Shown piece by piece: positions 10,558-19,327 of a stretch of DNA of 64,000 bases. Within the stretch, counting starts at the first letter, position 1. Every line of letters begins with the position of its first letter. A program made the position numbers and the translations under genes. The stretch is taken from positions 62,001 through 126,000 of the forward strand of contig NZ_VCPD01000007.1 of assembly GCF_005938215.1 (NCBI RefSeq), in the 5' to 3' direction. The notes under the pieces were generated by a model. It was not told the origin of the DNA, searched no databases, and saw only the letters and a program-made list of their open reading frames with translations. The DNA is from Ruegeria sediminis (GTDB lineage Bacteria > Pseudomonadota > Alphaproteobacteria > Rhodobacterales > Rhodobacteraceae).

Positions 10558-11385
10558 ATGAACTCGCTCACGTATTGGATAAAGAGCTGGAACGCTCGGA
10601 GAAAGAACGAGAGAACGAGAAAGAGGCGAGAGCGGCAGAAGGTCCACTATCCCCACAGGCTCTGCGTGCTTGGAATCCTAAAGAACGAAGCCTTCAATAT
10701 CCGGGAATGGGTCGAACACTATGCCGGACAGGGCGCCGAGAAGGTGTTCCTGATCGACAACGGAAGCACGGACGGATCCCTGGAACGGATCGCGGATCAT
10801 GTCGCGTCGGGCCTTGTCGAGACCATCTCTCTCCCGCAGCCGCACAAGCAGATTCACCATTACTGGACGGCTTTCCAGCATTTCCGGATAGCGGAGCGGT
10901 GCGAGTGGATGGTGATCGCCGATCTTGACGAGTTCTGGTTCTGCAAGGACGGCGGCGGGCTGTCCGATGCGCTGGCGGAGTACCAGGACTACGACGTCAT
11001 CTACGCCAATTGGAGCCAGTTCGGCACGTCCGGTTTCGTCGATCACCCGGACAGTCTCAGGCGGCAGCTCGTTTGGAAAAAGCCGCAGCTCGGGCCGCAC
11101 AACTGCAAGAAGTACCTGGCCCGGACTTCGGTTCCGACGAAAAGCCTCGACATCCGGCTGCACAAGATCATGGGCGCGGATTCGTCCCGGACGATCTCGG
11201 ACAACATCAGGTTCCAGATCAACCACTATCAGGTGCAGAGCCGCAAGTTCTGGACCGAGGTCAAGATGACGCGCGGGGATGCCGACCGGTTCCACCAGGA
11301 CGACATGCGGCGGATCGAGTTCCTTGAAGCCTATGATCGGGAATGCACCGAGCAGGACACGCTGCTTGCCGGCATGATCCGTTGA
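10558..11385 (+). CDS. Glycosyltransferase (GT2/GT92-like)
   Basis: 275 residues. After a very basic N-terminal stretch (residues 10-30, KNERTRKRRERQK) comes a nucleotide-sugar-type Rossmann half: LGILKNEAFNIREWVEHY, then FLIDNGSTDGSLERI, and a metal-binding DLDEFWF near residue 122. This layout matches Pfam Glyco_tranf_2_4 and DUF23/GT92-like proteins often found near polysaccharide or cell-surface loci. The sugar and acceptor are unknown. It has no partner glycan genes here, so it is a lone gene between tmpAB and dapB (convergent). The start is ATG 10558; the long frame open upstream runs through tmpB out of frame and is not coding. Confidence 0.78.
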   Translation: MNSLTYWIKSWNARRKNERTRKRRERQKVHYPHRLCVLGILKNEAFNIREWVEHYAGQGAEKVFLIDNGSTDGSLERIADHVASGLVETISLPQPHKQIHHYWTAFQHFRIAERCEWMVIADLDEFWFCKDGGGLSDALAEYQDYDVIYANWSQFGTSGFVDHPDSLRRQLVWKKPQLGPHNCKKYLARTSVPTKSLDIRLHKIMGADSSRTISDNIRFQINHYQVQSRKFWTEVKMTRGDADRFHQDDMRRIEFLEAYDRECTEQDTLLAGMIR

Positions 11386-11430
11386 GGGATCCCGGCGCAG
11401 GAGAATCCGCGCCTCGGCAGTCCCTTGAAC

Positions 11431-12240
11431 CTACAGCCCCAGCACGTCCACCATGTCGTACTGGCCGGGGGTCCTGCCCTGCGCCCACAACGCGGCCTTG
11501 AGCGCGCCGCGGGCGAAGATCGCGCGGTCGGTCGCCACGTGGCGCAGCACGATGCGCTCGCCCGGCGCAGCGAAGAGCACGTCATGCTCGCCGACGATGT
11601 CGCCGCCGCGGACCGCGTGAAAGCCGATGTCGCCCCGCCTGCGCGCGCCGGTGATGCCGTCGCGGCCCCGGTCGGACACGTGGGCCAGCTTGACACCCCG
11701 CCCTTCGGCTGCGGCTTCGCCCAGCATCAGCGCAGTGCCCGAGGGCGCGTCGACCTTGTGGTGGTGATGCGCCTCGATCACCTCGATGTCGAAATCCTCG
11801 TCCAACGCGGCGGCGACCTTTCTGGTCAGTTGCACCAGCAGGTTGACGCCAAGGCTCATGTTGCCGGCCCGCACGATCACGGCATGGCGGGCGGCGGGCT
11901 CCAGCGCGGCGATCTGTTCGTCGGTCATGCCGGTGGTGCCGATCACATGCACGCAACGGGCCTGCGCCGCCAGCGCCGCGAAACCAAGCGTCGCCTCGGG
12001 CGCGGTGAAGTCGATCACCGCCTGCGCCCTGGCGAAGGCTTCGAGCGGATCGTCGGTCACGGTGACGCCCAGCGGCTGTCCGCCCATCGCCTCGCCGACG
12101 TCGCGGCCGATCCAGTCGTGGCCCTCGCGCTCGACGGCGCCGACCAGCCGGGCCTGATCGCTGTCGCTCACGGTCCGGATCAGCATCTGGCCCATCCGGC
12201 CCGAAGCCCCGGTGATGACGATGCCTGGAATATGGGTCAT
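11431..12240 (-). CDS. dapB: 4-hydroxy-tetrahydrodipicolinate reductase
   Basis: NAD(P)H-dependent reductase of the diaminopimelate/lysine pathway. 269 residues. The nucleotide-binding GASGRMG loop is at residues 11-17. The substrate and catalytic block [15 protein letters not shown] at 156-170 is complete, with the catalytic His near 158 and Lys 162. The C-terminal [14 protein letters not shown] strand is also typical. It is transcribed alone, convergent with the glycosyltransferase (45 bases between stops) and divergent from rbfA (89 bases). Confidence 0.96.
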   Translation of the reverse strand: MTHIPGIVITGASGRMGQMLIRTVSDSDQARLVGAVEREGHDWIGRDVGEAMGGQPLGVTVTDDPLEAFARAQAVIDFTAPEATLGFAALAAQARCVHVIGTTGMTDEQIAALEPAARHAVIVRAGNMSLGVNLLVQLTRKVAAALDEDFDIEVIEAHHHHKVDAPSGTALMLGEAAAEGRGVKLAHVSDRGRDGITGARRRGDIGFHAVRGGDIVGEHDVLFAAPGERIVLRHVATDRAIFARGALKAALWAQGRTPGQYDMVDVLGL

Positions 12241-12329
12241 TGCGCTGGTTCCTTCTCAATTCGGCTCAATGCCTCCTACCCGGTTCGGGGCCGCTTGGCA
12301 AAGCCCCGCTTTGGGCTTAGATCGGAGGC

Positions 12330-12725
12330 ATGGCAAAGAACAAATTCCATGATGGCCCCGGTCCCTCGCAGCGGCAGCTTCGCGTCGGCGAACTGATCCG
12401 TCGCACGCTGTCCGACGTGCTGGCGCGCGGCGACGTGCATGACCCGGATCTCAACCGGCTGTCGATCACCGTGGGCGAGGTGCGCACCTCGCCCGACCTC
12501 AAGATCGCCACCGCCTATGTGCTGCCGCTTGGCGGCAAGGGTCAGGAGGACGTGCTGCAGCTGCTGGCGCGCAACAAGGGCGAATTGCGCCGCGTGGTCG
12601 GCAAGAAGGTCGGGCTGAAATTCGCGCCCGAACTGCGATTCCGCCTGGACGAGACCTTCGACCGGCTGGACGACGCCCGGCGGATGTTCGATCAGGACGC
12701 GGTGCGCCGCGATCTGGACGAGTGA
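12330..12725 (+). CDS. rbfA: 30S ribosome-binding factor A
   Basis: 131-residue 30S maturation and cold-adaptation factor with a single KH-like domain: [14 protein letters not shown] helix, [21 protein letters not shown] strands, and [24 protein letters not shown]. The GGAGG sequence lies only one base before the ATG, an unusually short spacing, but the N-terminus (MAKNKFHDG) is the one conserved in the family. Its stop is overlapped by the GTG start of the next gene (GTGA), so three genes (rbfA, glycosidase-like, racemase-like) are translationally coupled. Confidence 0.94.
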   Translation: MAKNKFHDGPGPSQRQLRVGELIRRTLSDVLARGDVHDPDLNRLSITVGEVRTSPDLKIATAYVLPLGGKGQEDVLQLLARNKGELRRVVGKKVGLKFAPELRFRLDETFDRLDDARRMFDQDAVRRDLDE

Positions 12726-13459
12726 TCCGCGGGTTTCTAGCGCTGGGTGCAGTTCTGTGGGCCGCCGAGGCGGCCGCGGTGGACTGCCGTGACCTGGTTC
12801 ACGAGGAAAACCGCTACACGGTCTGCGAAGTGGACGCAGGCACCGAAGACCTGCGTCTGTTCCTGAACGACGCGCAGGGAGAGTTGCTGGGCCAGTTTTC
12901 CGCGGTCGAATCGGAGCTTGCCGGGGAAGGCGGGCGGCTGGCCTTTGCCATGAACGCGGGCATGTATCACGACGACCGCTCGCCCGTGGGCCACTACGTC
13001 GAAAACGGCGCCGAGGTGACCCGGGTCATCGCCAACCCCGGCCCCGGCAATTTCGGCCTGTTGCCGAACGGGGTGTTCTGCATACGGCAGGGTCGCGCCG
13101 ACGTGATCGAGACGCTTCGCTACGTCGAGGCGCAGCCCGAGTGCCGCTTTGCCAGCCAGTCCGGCCCGATGCTGGTGATCGATGGTGAGCTGCATCCCCG
13201 TTTCCTGCCCGATTCGACCTCGCGCTACATCCGCAACGGCGTCGGCACCAGCGAGGACGGGCAGCGCGTCGTGTTCGCCATTTCCGACGACTACGTGACG
13301 TTCCACGAATTCGGCGGCCTGTTCCGCGACGTGCTGAAGACGCCGCAGGCGCTTTATTTCGACGGTAACATCTCGCGGCTCTATGCGCCGCAGATCGACC
13401 GGTCGGATGTCGGCTTTTCGCTGGGTCCGATTGTCGGCGTGGTGGAGGCGGCGCAGTGA
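12722..13459 (+). CDS. Phosphodiester glycosidase family protein (NAGPA-like, DUF2233), exported
   Basis: 245 residues starting with a GTG that overlaps the rbfA stop. A signal peptide ends about residue 19 (AEAAAVDC), so it acts in the periplasm. The body is a NAGPA-type domain: [20 protein letters not shown] near residue 115, [15 protein letters not shown], then [10 protein letters not shown] near the end. The family includes the human enzyme that uncovers mannose-6-phosphate and bacterial phosphodiester glycosidases; bacterial substrates may be cell-wall or exopolysaccharide linked, not known here. It is coupled on both sides to rbfA and to the racemase-like gene by GTGA overlaps. Confidence 0.82.
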   Translation: MIRGFLALGAVLWAAEAAAVDCRDLVHEENRYTVCEVDAGTEDLRLFLNDAQGELLGQFSAVESELAGEGGRLAFAMNAGMYHDDRSPVGHYVENGAEVTRVIANPGPGNFGLLPNGVFCIRQGRADVIETLRYVEAQPECRFASQSGPMLVIDGELHPRFLPDSTSRYIRNGVGTSEDGQRVVFAISDDYVTFHEFGGLFRDVLKTPQALYFDGNISRLYAPQIDRSDVGFSLGPIVGVVEAAQ

Positions 13460-14175
13460 CCGCGCGTCCGCTGCGCCAGAAGACCATCGGCCTGCTCGGT
13501 GGCAGCTCCAACGTGGCCACCGCCGAGTATTACCGGTTGCTCAACGATGAGGTGAACGCCCGGCTGGGCGGCTGGGACATCGCCGAGACGCTGATCGCGG
13601 GCATGAACTTTGGCAATATCGAGGCGCTGCTGCGGGGCGACGACTGGGATGGCCTGAGCCGGTACATGGCCGGCAAGGTGGACGGCCTGATCGCCGGAGG
13701 CGCCGACGTGATCCTCTGCGTCTCGAACACGCTGCACAAACCGCTGGAGGCGATCCTGGCCGACCGCGACATTCCCAGCATCCACATCGTCGATCCCACC
13801 GGCGCGGCGATCCGCGAGGCGGGGCTGAACCGCGTCGCCCTGTTCGGCACCAGGCCGGTGATGGAACTGGGCTATCTTCGCGAACGCTACGAAACCCGGT
13901 TCGGGTTAAAGATCGTGACGCCCGGCGCCGCCGAACGCGCCGAGATCGACCGCATCATCTTCGACGAACTGGTCAAGGGCGACATTCGCGACAGCTCGAA
14001 ACGGACCTATCTCGAGATTGCGGACCGTCTGGCCGCGGAAGAGGGCGCGCAGGGCCTGATCCTGGGCTGCACCGAGATCTTCCTGCTGATCGGGCAGCCG
14101 GACCGCCCCGAATTCCCGATGTTCAACACCACCGAACTGCACTGCCGCGCCGCCGTCGACTTCGCCCTGTCGTGA
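13456..14175 (+). CDS. Aspartate/glutamate racemase family protein
   Basis: 239 residues with a GTG start inside the previous stop. Cofactor-independent amino-acid racemase fold: the N-terminal GGSSNVATAEYY loop, the first catalytic Cys in ILCVSNTLHKP (about residue 92) and the second in LGCTEIFLL (about residue 196). Both cysteines are present, so it should be active. The family covers aspartate, glutamate and broader amino-acid racemases; which substrate is used cannot be told from sequence. The coupling to a periplasmic glycosidase-like gene suggests a link to cell-wall metabolism, but that is only inference from position. Confidence 0.85.
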   Translation: MTARPLRQKTIGLLGGSSNVATAEYYRLLNDEVNARLGGWDIAETLIAGMNFGNIEALLRGDDWDGLSRYMAGKVDGLIAGGADVILCVSNTLHKPLEAILADRDIPSIHIVDPTGAAIREAGLNRVALFGTRPVMELGYLRERYETRFGLKIVTPGAAERAEIDRIIFDELVKGDIRDSSKRTYLEIADRLAAEEGAQGLILGCTEIFLLIGQPDRPEFPMFNTTELHCRAAVDFALS

Positions 14176-14193
14176 CGCGTCCGTCATGCTAAA

Positions 14194-14222
14194 TTGACAG
14201 CGCCCGACCGATCCGCTAGGTC
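14194..14222 (+). promoter_or_regulatory. Candidate sigma-70-type promoter for truB
   Basis: A perfect -35 TTGACA (14194-14199), a 17-base spacer and a weak -10 TAGGTC (14217-14222), ending 29 bases before the truB ATG. The site lies in the gap after the racemase-like gene and suggests truB has its own promoter. Confidence 0.45.
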
Positions 14223-14251
14223 GCGCGCCTCGGCAAGACGCAAGGTGCAGG

Positions 14252-15157
14252 ATGGGACGCAAAAGCAAGGGTCGCGACATTTCCGGATGGCTGGTGGTGG
14301 ACAAGCCCGCGGGCATGACCTCGACCGCCGTGGTGAACAAGGTGCGTTGGGCCTTTGACGCCCGGAAGGCCGGACATGCCGGCACGCTCGACCCCGAGGC
14401 GACCGGCGTTCTGGCCGTGGCCCTGGGAGAGGCGACCAAGACCGTTCCCTACATCACCGATGCGCTCAAGGCCTATACGTTCACCGTGCGTCTGGGGCAG
14501 GCCACCAACACCGACGACGCCGAGGGCGAAGTGATCGCGGAAAGCGACGCGCGGCCGACGGACGATCAGATCAAGGCGGCGCTGTCGCCCTTTCTGGGCG
14601 AGATCATGCAGGTGCCGCCCAAGTTCTCCGCCGTCAAGATCGACGGGCAGCGCGCCTACAAGCTGGCCCGCGACGGCGAGGACGTGGAACTTGCGGCCCG
14701 CCCCCTCTGGGTCGAGGAACTGATCCTGGTTGACCGGCCCGACCCCGATCACGTGGTGCTGGAGATGACCTGCGGCAAGGGCGGCTATGTGCGCGCGATC
14801 GCCCGCGATCTGGGCGAAGCCCTGGGCTGCCACGGCCACGTCAAGCAGCTGCGGCGCATATGGTCGGGGCCGTTCGATGCCGAGGATGGCATCAGCGTCC
14901 AACAGATCGACGAGATGGCGAAATCCGTGGCGCTGGACGGCTATTTGCGCCCGCTGGAGGAAGGGCTTGCCGATCTGCCGGAACTCAGATGCACGCCCGA
15001 AGGCGCGGCCCGTCTGCGCAACGGCAATCCGGGCATGGTGCTGGCCTCGGACGTCGAATACGGCGACGAAGCCTGGGCCTCGCTCGACGGCAAGGCCGTG
15101 GCGGTGGGCGTCTACAAGTCAGGCGAGCTGCACCCGAGCAGGGTGTTCGTGGACTGA
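14252..15157 (+). CDS. truB: tRNA pseudouridine(55) synthase
   Basis: 301 residues. Makes pseudouridine 55 in the T-loop of tRNAs. The start [13 protein letters not shown] and the catalytic motif [14 protein letters not shown], with catalytic Asp D47, are intact; the KVPPKFSA-like block reads [18 protein letters not shown]. The C-terminal part (about 240-301) is the usual alphaproteobacterial extension, close to a PUA-like domain. Its own promoter candidate lies just upstream. The DUF1643 gene starts 41 bases after it. Confidence 0.96.
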   Translation: MGRKSKGRDISGWLVVDKPAGMTSTAVVNKVRWAFDARKAGHAGTLDPEATGVLAVALGEATKTVPYITDALKAYTFTVRLGQATNTDDAEGEVIAESDARPTDDQIKAALSPFLGEIMQVPPKFSAVKIDGQRAYKLARDGEDVELAARPLWVEELILVDRPDPDHVVLEMTCGKGGYVRAIARDLGEALGCHGHVKQLRRIWSGPFDAEDGISVQQIDEMAKSVALDGYLRPLEEGLADLPELRCTPEGAARLRNGNPGMVLASDVEYGDEAWASLDGKAVAVGVYKSGELHPSRVFVD

Positions 15158-15198
15158 ACATATGGCGCCCCCTTCCCCCGCATGTTAAGCGGGGCGCC

Positions 15199-15720
15199 AT
15201 GATTACCCGCTCGCACACCAAGGGCGACGCGCCCTCGACCGCCGTCTATTCCGATTGCAAACGCTATCGCTACAGCCTCACCCGGGTCTGGGAGCCGCAG
15301 GGGCGCAAGGCGCTGTTCGTGATGCTGAACCCTTCGACCGCGACCGAGGTTCAGAACGACCCGACGGTCGAACGCTGCGAGCGGCGGGCGCGGGCGCTGG
15401 GTTTTGGCGCCTTTCAGGTCACCAACATCTTCGCCTGGCGCGAGACGGACCCGCGCAAGATGCGGGCCTCCGCCGATCCGGTCGGGCCCGAGAACGACAT
15501 GGCCATCCTCAACGGCGTGTCCTGGGCCGATCAGGTGATCGCGGCATGGGGCACGCATGGGGCGCATCTGAATCGCGGGCCGGCGGTGGAACGGCTGTTG
15601 CGCGGCACCGGGCAGGCTCTGTTCCACCTCGGGCTGACAAAGGCCGGGCATCCCAGGCACCCGCTCTACATCGCCTACACCCAGCAGCCGGAGCTTTGGG
15701 ACCTGGTTACGACCCCTTAA
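15199..15720 (+). CDS. DUF1643 domain protein
   Basis: 173 residues matching DUF1643: RYRYSLTRVW at the start, FVMLNPSTAT (residues about 40-50), DPTVERCERRA, then NIFAWRETDP and VIAAWGTHG. The family is widespread in bacteria and phages and has no established biochemical function; the conserved N-P-S-T-A block suggests a nucleotide- or base-binding fold but that is speculation. The start at ATG 15199 has only a weak ribosome site (GGGG seven bases before). It lies between truB and the RTX gene on the same strand. Confidence 0.82.
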   Translation: MITRSHTKGDAPSTAVYSDCKRYRYSLTRVWEPQGRKALFVMLNPSTATEVQNDPTVERCERRARALGFGAFQVTNIFAWRETDPRKMRASADPVGPENDMAILNGVSWADQVIAAWGTHGAHLNRGPAVERLLRGTGQALFHLGLTKAGHPRHPLYIAYTQQPELWDLVTTP

Positions 15721-15805
15721 CCAGAACACCAGATCGGCTTTGACCGAAGCCGTTGAAACATGGGATGTTTTGGGCATCCGGGCGCGGTGCCCGCAGAGGT
15801 GTCTC

Positions 15806-16837
15806 ATGTTCCTGATGGCGGGTTTGCTGGGGCTGGCGGCTATGGGCGGCGTGGCCTACGCGATGAGCGGTGTTCTGGGCGACGAGGCCGAGGACGAGGA
15901 GGGTTCCTCGGCCGGGGCCGTGGCGGCAGACGAGCAGCCGCAGGGCAACTACCTGGAGATCGAGGACCAGCCAGAGGAAACGCCGGAGGCGGTAACCCCG
16001 CGCCCGACCGCCGGCGTGTTCAACGAATTCATGGGCAACCTGATCGTCGTTGGCGACGAAGCCGACAACGACCTTTCGGGACTGGACGGCAACGACCAGA
16101 TCAACGGCTACGGCGGGCAAGACGTGATCGCGGGCGGCGCGGGCAACGACACGTTGTTCGGGGCGGGCGGAAACGACGTGCTGGAGGGCGGTCCCGGCGA
16201 CGACGAGTTGCATGGCGGGGATGGCGACGACGTTCTCCTTGGCGGCGATGGACCTGACGCTCTGTTCGGGCACTTCGGCGATGACCGGCTGGATGGCGGG
16301 GCCGGCGACGACAGGCTGATCGGCGGTCAGGGCAACGACTGGCTCAGCGGCGGCGACGGCGATGACGCGCTGCAGGGCGGCGACGGCGATGACGTTCTGG
16401 AGGGTGGCGCGGGCGAGGACACGCTGTTCGGCGGCGACGGGAACGACGTGATCTCGGGACACGACGGGGCCGAGGGGAACGCGAAGGACTATCTCAACGG
16501 CGGCGCCGGTGAGGACCGGATCTTTGCCGACAGCGGCGATATCGTCAGCGGCGGCGACGGGTCCGACGATGTCATCCTGATGGACAGCGCCCCCTCGGAG
16601 GCGGTCACGGTCACGGATTTCCAGCCGGGCGCAGACCGGTTGCTGGTGACGTGGGACGACGCGGCCAACCCGGATCCGGAGATCGCGATCCGGCCCGATC
16701 CCGACACCGCCGGCCTGACCCGGATCCTGATCGGCGGGCACGAGGTTGCGCATCTCTACAGCGCGCAGCCGATTACGCCCGACGATATTCAACTGATGCG
16801 CCCGGCCGACCTGGCTTCGTTCGGGATCAGCGTTTGA
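15806..16837 (+). CDS. Membrane-anchored RTX-type calcium-binding repeat protein
   Basis: 343 residues. The N-terminus (about residues 2-22) is a single hydrophobic helix, followed by an acidic linker (30-70) and about sixteen GGxGxDxUx nonapeptide repeats (about residues 90-255) of the hemolysin-type calcium-binding kind. The rest (about 260-343) is a small beta-domain of the kind that follows RTX repeats, with [13 protein letters not shown]. Long RTX proteins usually leave the cell through type I secretion; here the N-terminal helix and short length suggest a membrane-anchored, periplasm-facing version instead. ATG 15806 has AGAGGT six bases upstream, which decides the start against a TTG at 15740. 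Function unknown. Confidence 0.82.
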   Translation: MFLMAGLLGLAAMGGVAYAMSGVLGDEAEDEEGSSAGAVAADEQPQGNYLEIEDQPEETPEAVTPRPTAGVFNEFMGNLIVVGDEADNDLSGLDGNDQINGYGGQDVIAGGAGNDTLFGAGGNDVLEGGPGDDELHGGDGDDVLLGGDGPDALFGHFGDDRLDGGAGDDRLIGGQGNDWLSGGDGDDALQGGDGDDVLEGGAGEDTLFGGDGNDVISGHDGAEGNAKDYLNGGAGEDRIFADSGDIVSGGDGSDDVILMDSAPSEAVTVTDFQPGADRLLVTWDDAANPDPEIAIRPDPDTAGLTRILIGGHEVAHLYSAQPITPDDIQLMRPADLASFGISV

Positions 16838-16851
16838 GCGGCAGATTCCCT

Positions 16852-16880
16852 TTGCCATTCAGGGAAAATCCGCCTATACG
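16852..16880 (+). promoter_or_regulatory. Promoter candidate for rpsO
   Basis: -35 TTGCCA (16852-16857), exact 17-base spacer and -10 TATACG (16875-16880), about 100 bases upstream of the rpsO start. Both hexamers match sigma-70 consensus well, and a moderately strong promoter is expected before a ribosomal protein gene. Confidence 0.6.
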
Positions 16881-16979
16881 CGCCCATCCGTGCCGGAATC
16901 GGTGCGGAATTCTCCATGGGCCTGCGCTGGACGACATCCCGGCCTGCGCCATTCACTCCAACCTGCAAAGGAGACCCCG

Positions 16980-17249
16980 ATGTCGATTACTGCCGAAGAA
17001 AAGACCCGCGTGATGAAGGAATTCGCGACCAAGGAAGGCGACACCGGTTCGCCGGAAGTCCAGGTTGCGATCATGACCTCGCGCATCAACACGCTGACCG
17101 AGCACTTCAAGACCCACAAGAAGGACAACCACGGCCGCCGTGGACTTCTGAAGATGGTTGCGCATCGCCGCAAGCTTCTGGACTATCTGAAGGGCAAGGA
17201 CGAGGCCCGTTACCAGGACCTGATCAAGCGTCTGGGCATCCGCCGCTGA
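16980..17249 (+). CDS. rpsO: 30S ribosomal protein S15
   Basis: 89 residues, exactly the usual length. S15 binds the central domain of 16S rRNA early in 30S assembly. Typical blocks: [41 protein letters not shown], and the C-terminal [12 protein letters not shown] 16980 follows AAGGAGA at good distance. In most bacteria rpsO is immediately followed by pnp; here pnp is 8 kb downstream and a strong terminator follows rpsO. Confidence 0.97.
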   Translation: MSITAEEKTRVMKEFATKEGDTGSPEVQVAIMTSRINTLTEHFKTHKKDNHGRRGLLKMVAHRRKLLDYLKGKDEARYQDLIKRLGIRR

Positions 17250-17303
17250 CCGGCGTTTTGTCCGGTTTGTACCGGCCCTGAAATCGGAAGCTTCCGGTTT
17301 GTA

Positions 17304-17327
17304 CGCCCGCCACCCGGCGGGCGTTTT
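17304..17327 (+). terminator. Rho-independent terminator after rpsO
   Basis: Perfect 8-bp GC stem CGCCCGCC/GGCGGGCG with a 4-base loop, then TTTT. It lies 54 bases past the rpsO stop. Just before it are a 12-bp palindrome (17285-17296, centred on AAGCTT) and a 12-base direct repeat TCCGGTTTGTAC (17261-17272 and 17293-17304). Confidence 0.8.
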
Positions 17328-17381
17328 CCGTTTCCGGGGGGGGGCGGCCGGGGATTTCGGACGACCCGGCGCGGCGGTTGG

Positions 17382-17789
17382 CTAGCGGATCACGTGCACC
17401 GAGCATTTGGCGTGCCGCACGACCCGGTCCGCGGTGGAGCCGAGGAACAGGTTCTCGATCCCCGGCTTGTGCGACGCCATGACGATGCAGTCGGTCCCGG
17501 CCTCGGCGGCGTAGTCGACGATGAACCGGCCCGCATGACCGGATTCCAGAAGGACGGTCGCGTTGGGCAAGCCGGCCGCCAGCTGCTTGAGCTTGGCATT
17601 GATCTCGTCGCGCGACCTGGCCATGACCTCGGCCGGGATCTGCGTCGCCACATAGGCGGGGATCGCTTCCATCACGTGAAGCAGGGTGAACCTGGCATCG
17701 TCATTGGCAAGGGCCCGCGCGGCGAGAAACGAGGCTTGCGTGTCGTGACCCTCGTCAAAGACCACCGGCACAAGGATGTTGCTGTACAT
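17382..17789 (-). CDS. Universal stress protein (UspA family)
   Basis: 135 residues, one Usp domain of Rossmann-like fold: MYSNILVPVVFDEGHD at the start and, near the end, the nucleotide-binding G-x2-G-x9-G-(S/T)-like block around HKPGIENLFLGSTADRVVRHA, then KCSVHVIR. This end pattern resembles ATP-binding Usps. Cytoplasmic stress-response protein; the inducing stress cannot be deduced. Single gene, convergent with rpsO and divergent from the amidohydrolase. Confidence 0.9.
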   Translation of the reverse strand: MYSNILVPVVFDEGHDTQASFLAARALANDDARFTLLHVMEAIPAYVATQIPAEVMARSRDEINAKLKQLAAGLPNATVLLESGHAGRFIVDYAAEAGTDCIVMASHKPGIENLFLGSTADRVVRHAKCSVHVIR

Positions 17790-17973
17790 GATCGGCCTCC
17801 CGTTGCTGTGTCGCAGGGAACTTTAGCACCTTTTCGGCGTGCCTGTCGCCGCTTGCGTCGAGCCGGGTCAGGCGCGTCACCGGCAGGTGGAGAAATGTGC
17901 GCCCGGCGGGTTGAGTCGGATGGCCGAAACTGGAAAGATCATCGCGATTGATACTCAGATTGGATGCGATGTC

Positions 17974-19311
17974 ATGCCCTTACCCCTGCGCCATTCCCTT
18001 GCCGCCCTGGTCCTTTCGGTCTCCGCGGCGCCAGCCGTCGCGCAGGACGGCGTCCCGATCCTGTTCACCAATGTCAACGTGTTCGATGGCGTCAACGAGG
18101 CGCTGATCGAAAACGCCAACGTCGTCGTCACCGACAACCTGATCACGCAGGTTTCGACCGAACCGCTGGCGGTGGCGGGCGGCCGCGTCATCGACGGAGG
18201 CGGGCGCACCATGATCCCCGGCCTGATCGACGTGCATTGGCATACCTCGTATTGCTGCGCCGCCCAGAGCACGGTCGTGACCGGCGACATCCTCGAGATC
18301 GCCATTCGCGGGGCCATCGGTTCGGAGGCCACCCTGATGCGGGGGTTCACCACCGTGCGCGATGTCGGCGGCAACCCCTTCGCGACCAAGAAGATGATCG
18401 ACGCCGGCGAGATCCCCGGCCCGCGCATCCTTCCGTCCGGCCCGCCGATCGGCCAGACCGGCGGCCATTTTGACTATCGCCCCTACCAGTCGGTTCCGAC
18501 CAACCCGGCGGATTCCCAATGGTACTGGTATTCGGTCGGCCTCATGGCGATGGCCGATGGCGTGGACGAGGTCACCAAGCGCGCCCGCGAAGTCATGCGG
18601 ATGGGCGCGTCGCAACTCAAGATCTCGGGCGGCGGCGGCGTGTCGTCCGTCTATGACCCGCTGGACGTGCGCCAGTACACCATGGCCGAGCTCGAAGCCT
18701 TCGTCGAGGTCGCGGACACCTACAACACCTATGTCGCCTCGCATCTGTTCACCGACGAGGCCATCCAGCTGTCGATCGAGGCCGGTGTCAAATCCGTCGA
18801 GCACGGATTCCTGATGAGCCGCGAGACGATGGAGATGATGCGCGACAGGGACGTGTGGCTGTCGATCCAGCCGCTGCTTGACGACGAGGACGGGTTCACC
18901 TTTGACGACCCCTTCAGCCAGGCCAAGTGGATTGCCGTGACCAACGGCACCGACGCGGCCTACAAGATGGCCAAGGATGTCGGCGTCAAGGTCGCCTTCG
19001 GCACCGACATCCTGTTCGACCCGGCGCTGGCCGAGCGGCAGGGCGCCTTTCTTGCCAAGCTGCAGAACTGGTATTCGCCCTACGAGGTGCTGAAGATGGC
19101 GACATCGACCAATGCCGAGCTGCTGGAACTGGCCGGCCCGCGGCACCCGTACCAGCTGGGCCCGCTGGGCGTCATCGCGGAGGGGGCCTATGCCGACCTG
19201 ATCCTGGTGGACGGCAACCCGCTGGAGGACATCGACCTTGTCGCCGACCCGCATGGGAACTTTGATCTGATCATGAAGGACGGGGTGATCTTCAAGAACG
19301 CGATCGAATAG
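17974..19311 (+). CDS. Exported amidohydrolase (prolidase/imidazolonepropionase-like)
   Basis: 445 residues. A signal peptide (APAVAQ|DG near residue 23) makes it periplasmic. Metal-dependent TIM-barrel hydrolase of the amidohydrolase superfamily: GLIDVHWHTSY carries the HxH pair, the barrel core holds LKISGGGG with the putative bridging Lys, then ASHLFTDE, KSVEHGFLM and a final AFGTDILFD Asp. It resembles the bacterial Xaa-Pro/acyl-amino-acid dipeptidases of this superfamily (Sgx9260-type); the substrate is unassigned. I chose ATG 17974; GTG/ATG starts farther upstream add non-signal sequence. Divergent from UspA, convergent with the transporter. Confidence 0.86.
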   Translation: MPLPLRHSLAALVLSVSAAPAVAQDGVPILFTNVNVFDGVNEALIENANVVVTDNLITQVSTEPLAVAGGRVIDGGGRTMIPGLIDVHWHTSYCCAAQSTVVTGDILEIAIRGAIGSEATLMRGFTTVRDVGGNPFATKKMIDAGEIPGPRILPSGPPIGQTGGHFDYRPYQSVPTNPADSQWYWYSVGLMAMADGVDEVTKRAREVMRMGASQLKISGGGGVSSVYDPLDVRQYTMAELEAFVEVADTYNTYVASHLFTDEAIQLSIEAGVKSVEHGFLMSRETMEMMRDRDVWLSIQPLLDDEDGFTFDDPFSQAKWIAVTNGTDAAYKMAKDVGVKVAFGTDILFDPALAERQGAFLAKLQNWYSPYEVLKMATSTNAELLELAGPRHPYQLGPLGVIAEGAYADLILVDGNPLEDIDLVADPHGNFDLIMKDGVIFKNAIE

Positions 19312-19327
19312 CCCGGTCCGGGGCGGT

